Part shown: piece by piece, positions 1 through 4,053 of the stretch
How positions within the stretch are numbered: position 1 is the stretch's first letter
How the letters are laid out: every line of letters begins with the position of its first letter
Position numbers and translations under genes: made by a program
From: Gemmatimonadaceae bacterium
GTDB taxonomy: Bacteria > Gemmatimonadota > Gemmatimonadetes > Gemmatimonadales > Gemmatimonadaceae
DNA length: 5,095 nt
Reading direction: 5' to 3'
Assembly (NCBI GenBank): GCA_013820975.1
Contig: JACDHQ010000209.1
Coordinates: 1 to 5,095 of the forward strand
The notes under the pieces: model-generated
Databases searched by the model: none
Told to the model about the DNA's origin: nothing
Seen by the model: the letters and a program-made list of their open reading frames with translations, nothing else

Positions 1-435
1 CCGACGAAGGAGATGCCGCTGCACAGCGCTTTCTACGCGCTTCGATCGGCCGCCGCGGGGGCCGTGGTGCATCTCCACTCGCACCATGCCGTGCTTCTCT
101 CTCTGTTCGACGAAATCGACCCTGAGGATGCCTTGCCGCCCCTGACCCCTTACGCGTTGATGCAGCTTGGGCGAGTGCAGCTGTTGCCCTACTATCGGCC
201 CGGGGACCCGGCGCTCGGTGACGCGATTCGTGCGCTGAAATCGACGACGTCCGCCGTCATCCTGGCCAATCACGGGCCCGTGGTCGCCGCGGCCAACCTC
301 GACCGGGCCGTCTTCGCGATGGAAGAGCTCGAAGCGTCGGCACGCTTGGCGTTGGAGACTCGAGGACGATCGGTTCGGGGCTTGACGCGGGTACAGATCG
401 CAGATCTCGTGCGCACCTTCGATCTTAACGTCTGA
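1..435 (+). CDS. Class II aldolase/adducin-family protein, OtnC-like (3-oxo-tetronate 4-phosphate decarboxylase type), 5' part outside window
   Basis: The frame is open from the first base and ends at TGA 433-435, giving 144 residues with the N-terminus beyond the left edge; the family is usually a little over 200 residues. The fragment opens with PTKEMPLH, typical of the OtnC branch of class II aldolases. It then shows HLH (His24 and His26 of the fragment) and NHGPV (His91), the three histidines that bind the catalytic divalent metal in this fold. LPPLTPYALMQLG and YYRPGDPAL between them also fit OtnC. OtnC proteins decarboxylate 3-oxo-tetronate 4-phosphate in cytosolic breakdown of C4 sugar acids; family membership is clear, the exact substrate is inferred. 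The internal ATG at 13 is not a real start because conserved sequence precedes it. The usual partner kinase and dehydrogenase are not visible here. Confidence 0.88.
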   Translation, partial: PTKEMPLHSAFYALRSAAAGAVVHLHSHHAVLLSLFDEIDPEDALPPLTPYALMQLGRVQLLPYYRPGDPALGDAIRALKSTTSAVILANHGPVVAAANLDRAVFAMEELEASARLALETRGRSVRGLTRVQIADLVRTFDLNV

Positions 436-727
436 CCCAGGTTCGACGCTTCTGGAGCGTGCCGACCGACGGCGTATGTCTGCCGCACACTTTTCGAGCC
501 CCGAGACCGCGGTCTTCGTGGAGCCCCATGCGTCGAGGGACGATGTACTTGGTCCGTTCTGGCGCTGCTGCTGCCAGGTAGGAGCGGCGGACAGCCAACA
601 CCCCGGTCGCGGCCACCCGCTCGACGGAAGGATGTTGGCAACCGGTACTCACGCGGAGGTACCGTGACCCGATGAACCTGCCTAAACGGTCCTCGATTCG
701 TGCAATCGCTGGGCGCGGATCGGGGTG
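436..727. other. Stretch without a recognised gene
   Basis: I find no convincing gene here. A long open frame on the minus strand (425-1294) crosses it but translates to arginine- and proline-rich text without a family motif. Small structures are present: a 5-bp hairpin just after the aldolase stop (446-450 with 456-460) and a 6-bp inverted repeat CGGTAC/GTACCG (643-648 with 659-664). Neither is followed by a T-run, so neither is a convincing terminator. No clear promoter for the downstream gene is visible. Confidence 0.4.
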
Positions 728-1252
728 ATGGACCCGTGGGTCGGTGTGGTCGTCGTTGCGGCGTCGATCGGGGCGATCGCGCACCTCGCGCTGCGGCGGA
801 AGGGGAACCCCGTGCGAAGCGTCGAGCATCCCTTCTTCAGCCGGCTGTGGCTCTGGCCTCCTGGATCGCACACGCGGTGGGAAGCAGAGATCGACGGCAG
901 CGCTCCGGGACGGGAAGAGCCGGTCGGCGTGCACGCGGAGACCGTGCACGCACAGGCGGCCTCGGACGTTCCGAAGGAGGCGGAGATCGCTTTCTGCGAG
1001 CGACTGCTCGCGAACCCACACGGCTTCTTCGCTCTGAGCGAGCTCGCGAACGATCGGGACGTGCGAACGCTGGTGGGGTCCGACCTGCGCCACGACTGGA
1101 GGGAGACCGCATCGCTCGACGGGTTCTCCGTGCCCCTCGACGGGGACAGGACGAACCCCTGGGGGGCGACGTTCCTCTGCGCGGCGACGGGCTACCACCT
1201 CAACATCAGGTTCGAGCGCGGCACGCCTCGCCTGGAGTCGGTCGACCGGTGA
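728..1252 (+). CDS. Hypothetical protein with one N-terminal membrane segment
   Basis: This frame gives 174 residues from ATG 728 to TGA 1250-1252. A GTG codon directly before it (725) is an alternative start. No good ribosome binding site is present, only a G-rich run immediately upstream. Residues 4-21 (roughly WVGVVVVAASIGAIAHLA) form a single hydrophobic helix followed by RRK, which suggests an N-terminal membrane anchor with most of the protein in the cytoplasm. The remainder is soluble and charged, with EIAFCERLL near residue 91 and a WGATFLCAATGYHLNI segment near the C-terminus. I do not recognise a family. Evidence that it is real is the plausible membrane helix, ordinary amino-acid composition and the third-position GC preference of this frame compared with its overlapping alternatives. 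It converges on the yjbQ-like gene downstream. Confidence 0.55.
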   Translation: MDPWVGVVVVAASIGAIAHLALRRKGNPVRSVEHPFFSRLWLWPPGSHTRWEAEIDGSAPGREEPVGVHAETVHAQAASDVPKEAEIAFCERLLANPHGFFALSELANDRDVRTLVGSDLRHDWRETASLDGFSVPLDGDRTNPWGATFLCAATGYHLNIRFERGTPRLESVDR

Positions 1253-1291
1253 GCCGCCGCTACGAACCCGATCGCGGTCGACGGCGGCGGT
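1253..1291. terminator. Possible shared hairpin between convergent genes
   Basis: CCGCCGC (1254-1260) pairs perfectly with GCGGCGG (1284-1290), with a wobble pair at each side, enclosing about 23 nt. It sits directly after the stop of the hypothetical protein and about 40 nt beyond the stop of the convergent yjbQ-like gene, so it could end transcription from both sides. No T-run follows on either strand, and the loop is long, so this is only a candidate. Confidence 0.28.
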
Positions 1292-1330
1292 CAACCTAAA
1301 GGTCGCACGACGCTGGTGCCTCGAACGCCC

Positions 1331-1618
1331 TCACCCCGCGACGAAGCTCAGCCGCACCGTCCGCTCCGGGTTGTCGACGTTGGTGTCCACGAGCGCGAGC
1401 GACTGCCAGGTGCCCAGCGTGAGGGCGCCGTCGATTAAGGGGATGACGAGACCCGGGGCGACGAAGGCCGGAAGGACGTGATCGCGGCCGTGCCCCGGGC
1501 TGCCGTGGCGATGCGCCCACGCGCCCTCGGTCGCCGGGAGCAGGTCGTCGATGGCCTCGAGCAGATCTTCGTCGCTGCGCGTCGTGCCCGTGGTGATGCT
1601 CAGTTCCTCAGTGTGCAC
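1331..1618 (-). CDS. yjbQ: YjbQ/UPF0047-family protein, N-terminal part missing or unrecognisable
   Basis: The frame ends at 1331 and is read here from GTG 1618, giving 95 residues. The C-terminal two thirds is a clear YjbQ-family match: SDEDLLEAIDDLLP, then AHRHGSPGHGRDHVLP with the conserved histidines, VIPLIDGALTLGTWQ, and VDTNVDNPERTVRLSF. YjbQ proteins are small cytosolic proteins of about 130-140 residues; some can replace thiamine-phosphate synthase weakly, but their physiological role is unsettled. Family members carry another 40-50 N-terminal residues including a HTTA-like motif. Upstream, this frame reaches a stop at 1718-1720 through arginine/serine/proline-rich text without that motif. 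An ATG at 1721 in a neighbouring frame begins MRHVRLPVAIATAKG, which might be an original N-terminus separated by a frameshift or deletion. It may therefore be a pseudogene even though its conserved core is intact. Confidence 0.78.
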   Translation of the reverse strand: MHTEELSITTGTTRSDEDLLEAIDDLLPATEGAWAHRHGSPGHGRDHVLPAFVAPGLVIPLIDGALTLGTWQSLALVDTNVDNPERTVRLSFVAG

Positions 1619-1736
1619 GTCGGATGCGCCTCGGGCAGGTCTTCGGGGGAGGACGACGCTCGCGCTCGAGCGGTAGCCCCTTGGCGGTGGCGATCGCGAC
1701 CGGTAAACGGACGTGTCTCATCCGTCTAGCATGCCC

Positions 1737-1754
1737 GGTTCGAGGTGTCGAACC
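1737..1754. repeat. Perfect 7-bp inverted repeat
   Basis: GGTTCGA (1737-1743) and TCGAACC (1748-1754) are exact reverse complements around the 4-nt loop GGTG. It lies upstream of the yjbQ-like reading frame. No T-run follows. Its role is unknown; a hairpin or dyad operator are both possible. Confidence 0.5.
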
Positions 1755-1856
1755 TGTGGCCGCCGACCGCGGCACCTGAACACCTCCCGAGCGGTTGGAC
1801 GGAGGTGATGGCGGCGTGTTGGGAGGTGCGCGCCGTCCGAGTACTTGACCGGCTGA

Positions 1857-1877
1857 TCGACTCGAAGAGCGAGTCGA
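1857..1877. repeat. Perfect 8-bp inverted repeat
   Basis: TCGACTCG (1857-1864) and CGAGTCGA (1870-1877) are exact reverse complements around AAGAG. On the minus strand it overlaps the coding-like peptide DSLFESI, so it may be a by-product of codon choice and not a signal. Confidence 0.45.
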
Positions 1878-1933
1878 GCGCGCCGGACGCGGTGAGATCC
1901 GCGGCGGACACGCGCGGCGCCGCCTCCACCCCC

Positions 1934-1952
1934 CCCGACCGGGCCGGTCGGG
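1934..1952. repeat. Perfect 9-bp dyad, operator-like, upstream of photolyase gene
   Basis: CCCGACCGG (1934-1942) and CCGGTCGGG (1944-1952) are exact reverse complements around one central G. The dyad follows directly on a C8 run and lies about 85 bp upstream of the photolyase GTG. Its position would suit a repressor or activator site for that gene, but no family assignment is possible. A GC-rich hairpin is the alternative. Confidence 0.45.
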
Positions 1953-2025
1953 AGCTTGCACCATCCGAATCGGGCGGCCGTCGAGACCGGATCCACGCCT
2001 ACGGCGCAGCCACGCATGCGCGGCC

Positions 2026-2037
2026 TACGCTGACGCG
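2026..2037 (+). promoter_or_regulatory. Possible leaderless -10 element for the photolyase gene
   Basis: TACGCT (2026-2031) fits the TANNNT -10 pattern and is followed by 5 nt before GTG 2037. Transcription would then start at or next to the start codon. No Shine-Dalgarno sequence is present upstream, which agrees with leaderless translation, common in actinobacteria. No recognisable -35 box lies at the expected distance, so confidence is low. Confidence 0.32.
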
Positions 2038-3230
2038 TGGTTCCAATCGACCCCGCGCGCGTTCCAGTCGACGAACTGATCCTCCGGCCGGGGCTCGAGG
2101 CGGCGTTCCCGCCGACGTGTGCAGCCGCGCTCGAGCGGGCGCGGTCGGTCGATCCACCCGCGTACGCCCGGACGCGCAACCACCTGCGCGGCGGGGTGTC
2201 GCGCCTTTCGCCGTACCTGACGCACGGACTCGTGAGCGTACCCGACGTCCTGGCGATCGTCGCGCCGGACGCTGCCGGGAAGTTCGCGCAGGAACTCGCC
2301 TGGCGGGAGTTCTTCCAACTCGTCTACGAGCGCGAAGGCCGCTCGATCTTCAGCGACCGGTTCGGTCCGCAGCCGCACCGGAGCGCCGCTTCCCACCCGC
2401 GTCGTTTGCCTAAAGCGCTCGTCGAAGGCACCACGGGGATCGGCGCTCTCGACGACGCCGTCCGGACGCTGGTGGACGCCGGCTACGTCCACAACCACGC
2501 GCGCATGTGGCTCGCCAGCGTCGTGTGCCACGTGGCCGGCGCGGATTGGCGCGCCGGTGCAGCCTGGTTCTTCTTCCACCTCCTCGACGGCGACCTTGCC
2601 TCCAACACGCTGTCGTGGCAGTGGGTCGCGGGCACCGGCTCGCACAAGCCGTATCTGGCGAATCAGGCGAACCTCGACCGGTTCTCCGACCGCGCGCAGC
2701 GCGGCACCTTCCTCGATCGACCGACCTCCGAACTAATCGGCGGACCGGTGCCCGCGGTCCTCGCCGAAACGGTGGATCTCGAACTGCCCGCTGAACTCCC
2801 CGACCTTCCACCGCCGCAACTCGACCCGGACAGACCGTTGCTCGCGTACCACCCATGGGCCCTCGACCCGACGTGGCACGCCGCCGAAGAACGCCCACGC
2901 GTCCTCCAGGCCGTCGATCAAGTCCGCGACTTTCTGCGAGAACGTCACGTGCACGAACTGATGCCGGCTCGCGGGCAGCACCACGTTCAGGCCCCACAGC
3001 AGCCGCGGCCGGTCGTCGCCATCGGGGATCTGGCCGAGCCGGCCGAAGTCGACCTGCCCGAACAAGCCCGGCGGCGGGTCCTCGAGCCGCACCGTGACGC
3101 GGCGGTGATCCGAGAAGCCGCAGCGCGCCACCGCGAACCGGTGCAGGCTGCTGTACGGCACCCGCACCCCCTCGCGCTCCAGCAGGGCGTGGACCTTCGC
3201 CAACCGCAAACCCCGCTTCTCGGTCGCTGA
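2037..3230 (+). CDS. Photolyase/cryptochrome FAD-binding-domain protein, 3' end replaced by antisense IS21 sequence
   Basis: The open frame is 397 codons, but only residues 1 to about 280 (to about 2870) are photolyase-like; the rest is antisense to an IS21 transposase fragment. Recognisable segments are YARTRNHL..SRLSPYL (43-61, phosphate- and FAD-contacting), ELAWREFFQLVYEREG (86-101), GTTGIGALDDAVRTLVDAGYVHNHARM (131-157, given in part), DWRAG (170-174), and DGDLASN..SWQW (184-196). These line up with the FAD domain of E. coli photolyase. W194 and W171 correspond to two tryptophans of its electron-transfer chain; I see no counterpart of the third. There is no N-terminal antenna domain, as in stand-alone FAD-binding homologues; the protein could repair UV-damaged DNA or sense light, and I cannot choose. 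The GTG at 2037 is taken because it precedes the RVPVDELILRPGLEAAFPP lead-in. The C-terminus is lost after HPWALDPTW. Confidence 0.85.
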   Translation: MVPIDPARVPVDELILRPGLEAAFPPTCAAALERARSVDPPAYARTRNHLRGGVSRLSPYLTHGLVSVPDVLAIVAPDAAGKFAQELAWREFFQLVYEREGRSIFSDRFGPQPHRSAASHPRRLPKALVEGTTGIGALDDAVRTLVDAGYVHNHARMWLASVVCHVAGADWRAGAAWFFFHLLDGDLASNTLSWQWVAGTGSHKPYLANQANLDRFSDRAQRGTFLDRPTSELIGGPVPAVLAETVDLELPAELPDLPPPQLDPDRPLLAYHPWALDPTWHAAEERPRVLQAVDQVRDFLRERHVHELMPARGQHHVQAPQQPRPVVAIGDLAEPAEVDLPEQARRRVLEPHRDAAVIREAAARHREPVQAAVRHPHPLALQQGVDLRQPQTPLLGR

Positions 3231-3518
3231 CGGCGTCAACCACGCCCGAATGCGCTCCTCGTGCGGCGCCAGCACGGCCTCGCTGTCGCCCGGCGGCCGG
3301 TCGCTAGCGACGCCGCCGGCGCGCGCCACCGCGGTCGCGAGCTCATCCGAGACCGGCGCGCCCGGCTGCCAACCGAGCGCCTCGGCGCGCTTCACGATCC
3401 GACCGATCGTCTTCCGGGCGTGCCCTGTCGTGCGCTCGATCTCCGAGCGCGAATCGCCGCGACCCACGCGTTCCAACACGATCTTGATCTCGAACATGGC
3501 CACCTCTCGGTACGCCAC
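2866..3518 (-). pseudogene. istA: IS21-family transposase IstA, C-terminally truncated (IS-A)
   Basis: From GTG 3518 about 218 residues of IstA can be read; the frame stays open to a stop at 2733, but the last part is antisense photolyase. The N-terminus MAYREVAMFEIKIVL is characteristic of one IstA subgroup. A helix-turn-helix for end binding lies at about 22-50 (SRSEIERTTGHARKTIGRIV). The catalytic core starts with GLFGQVDFGRLG, where D157 is the first DDE aspartate, followed by RHQFVHVTFSQKVADLIDGLEDAWAFFGGVP (185-215, given in part). The break comes just before the second aspartate, so the enzyme is dead. ATG 3497 is an alternative start, but the MAYREV lead-in and a G-rich run upstream favour 3518. 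The istA partner ATPase gene istB is missing. Confidence 0.88.
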
Positions 3519-3569
3519 CGCCGCACCCCCCGGAAGGAAATGCGCTCACGATGGCAAGAATGGCCACGA

Positions 3570-3654
3570 CCTGGGTCAAGCTCGCGAGAAAACCGCGCCA
3601 CCAGGGTGGGTTAAGCTCGTGGGAGAACCTGGGTCAAGCTCGTGGGAACTGACA
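3570..3654 (-). repeat. IS-A left end: terminal sequence and three internal transposase-binding repeats
   Basis: Three related units are visible on the plus strand: CCTGGGTCAAGCTCGTGGGAAC (3628-3649, outermost), GGTGGGTTAAGCTCGTGGGAGAAC (3605-3628) and CCTGGGTCAAGCTCGCGAGAAAA (3570-3592); each is quoted as seen in part. The shared core GGGT(C/T)AAGCTCG starts at 3631, 3608 and 3573, so the spacings are 23 and 35 bp. Multiple subterminal repeats are the hallmark of IS21-family ends, where IstA binds. The TGACA at 3650-3654 marks the outer terminus. Confidence 0.8.
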
Positions 3655-3921
3655 GTCTTGCCCTGGGCTCCGCGGAGTAGTGCGGAACCAATCACTCCAA
3701 ACACACGTTGTGCTCGATCTGACCGCAGGTGTGACCGCAGCGCGAACGGCATGTCGCGATACGGCGCATCAAGTGGCCCGTAGCTGTCGACTCTAGATGC
3801 TCGTTTCAAACGCATTCGGGGCCCCGGGCGGTGACGCATCAGAACGAGGCGGCATTGGCATGGATGAGCTTCACACGCGAGGGGTCGTAGATTCAAATCC
3901 TATACCGCCTGGCAAATAGCC
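3655..3921. other. Core between two IS21 left ends, no protein gene recognised
   Basis: This stretch separates the IS-A terminus from the left end of IS-B. It contains a 9-bp direct repeat TGACCGCAG (3720-3728 and 3732-3740, 12-bp period), a GC palindrome around 3818-3828, and the degenerate tRNA-like sequence near its right end. Short open frames on both strands have no family features; two minus-strand ones that cross the tRNA-like part give peptide text ending GFESTTPRV and starting MNLRPLACEA, phrases often produced when tRNA-type sequences are translated in antisense. Confidence 0.5.
3847..3911 (+). pseudogene. Degenerate tRNA-like sequence, 3' half resembling tRNA-Val(CAC)
   Basis: The 3' half fits a tRNA: anticodon-loop candidate TTCACAC (3870-3876, anticodon CAC at 3872-3874), GCGAG (3877-3881) as the 3' anticodon-stem strand, a 5-nt variable region, T arm GTAGA-TTCAAAT-CCTAT (3887-3903), and acceptor strand ACCGCCT (3904-3910). 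The acceptor strand pairs with AGGCGG at 3847-3852. The 5' half does not fit: the segment before the loop is about 8 nt too short for a D arm and lacks the CTCGC expected to pair with GCGAG. One T-stem pair (A-C) is mismatched, and GCA, not CCA, follows. It is probably non-functional: a recombined attachment-site remnant or a decayed tRNA. Confidence 0.45.
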
Positions 3922-3926
3922 TGAGA

Positions 3927-3992
3927 TGGTAGCGATAGTCCGTGTACTTGGTAGCGGCATTCTGGATTTCTGGTAGCGCGGGTTGGGTTTCG
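3927..3992 (+). repeat. IS-B left end: three TGGTAGCG repeats with exact 22-bp period
   Basis: TGGTAGCG occurs at 3927-3934, 3949-3956 and 3971-3978. The starts are exactly 22 bp apart, about two helical turns, so the sites would present themselves on the same face of the DNA. GGTAGCG-type repeats are known in ends of IS21-family elements and are expected IstA binding sites. Confidence 0.82.
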
Positions 3993-4053
3993 TGGTCTGC
4001 TTTCTGAGCGGCGCTTTTGGCGCCGCTGACTCTTTGTTGGGAGGCAGACCATG
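3991..4053 (+). promoter_or_regulatory. Structured istA leader predicted to hide the start codon
   Basis: CGTGGTCTGC (3991-4000) pairs with GCAGACCATG (4044-4053) over ten pairs with a single G-U wobble, and the pairing takes in the whole ATG of istA. Inside it sits a second perfect hairpin, AGCGGCGC (4007-4014) with GCGCCGCT (4020-4027) around TTTTG. In RNA this would block initiation. The visible layout suits a device that keeps transposase synthesis low when transcripts enter from outside; the function is inferred. Confidence 0.6.
4039..4044 (+). promoter_or_regulatory. Ribosome binding site of IS-B istA
   Basis: GGGAGG ends 6 nt before ATG 4051, a strong match at ideal spacing, and fixes the istA start. 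Its last G (4044) is also the first base of the 3' strand of the start-codon stem, so the binding site borders the predicted structure. Confidence 0.75.

Larger units (their letters stand above)
1619..2036. other. Gene-poor stretch with possible decayed coding remnant on minus strand
   Basis: No intact gene is supported. On the minus strand two pieces look coding-like by third-position GC but lie in different frames: DLTASGALDSLFESI (about 1905-1860) and VKYSDGAHLPTRRHHL (about 1850-1800). MRHVRLPVAIATAKG (from ATG 1721) lies in the same frame as neither. I cannot assign a family to any piece. The stretch also contains three perfect inverted repeats and a C8 run (1929-1936). A decayed gene plus the upstream region of the photolyase gene is the most economical reading. 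Confidence 0.3.
2866..3654 (-). mobile_element. Left-end fragment of an IS21-family element (IS-A)
   Basis: The fragment runs from a terminus at 3654 (minus strand begins TGTCAGTTCCCACGAGC, with the family's TG...CA end rule) through three internal repeats into istA, and stops abruptly near 2866. An IS21 element is normally about 2-2.5 kb with istA and istB; here the second half of istA, all of istB and the right end are absent. It therefore cannot move by itself. The break coincides with the truncated end of the photolyase gene, so one event probably produced both losses. Confidence 0.83.

Noticed and set aside
433..444. TGACCCAGGTTC after the aldolase stop, identical to 12 bases in the minus-strand end of IS-A
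   Set aside because: The match stops after 12 bases, has no TGTCA terminus or second repeat nearby, and a chance match of this length is plausible in a window this size.
446..460. Hairpin ACGCT-TCTGG-AGCGT as terminator of the aldolase gene
   Set aside because: The stem has only five pairs and no T-run follows.
425..1294. Long open frame on the minus strand (289 codons)
   Set aside because: It is rich in arginine and proline, has no family motif, and runs antisense to the better-supported 728-1252 frame; high GC makes such empty frames common.
1929..1936. C8 run as a phase-variation tract
   Set aside because: It does not lie in a supported gene or between promoter elements, so there is no target for switching; it is only a possible sequencing-error site.
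1745..2413. 222-codon plus-strand frame overlapping the photolyase start
   Set aside because: Composition is typical of an out-of-frame GC-rich shadow (arginine, alanine, proline), and its second half overlaps conserved photolyase sequence in another frame.
2025..2645. Minus-strand frame of 206 codons under the photolyase gene
   Set aside because: It is antisense to conserved FAD-domain motifs and shows no protein-family feature of its own.
3786..3797. GTCGACTCTAGA, identical to part of a common cloning polylinker (SalI-XbaI)
   Set aside because: Only 12 bases match and the bases on both sides do not continue the polylinker, so chance is the simplest explanation; a vector screen would settle it.
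3576..3896. Minus-strand frame starting MNLRPLACEA
   Set aside because: Its start lies in the tRNA-like sequence and its end in IS-A subterminal repeats; this phrase is a known type of artefact from translating tRNA-like DNA in antisense.
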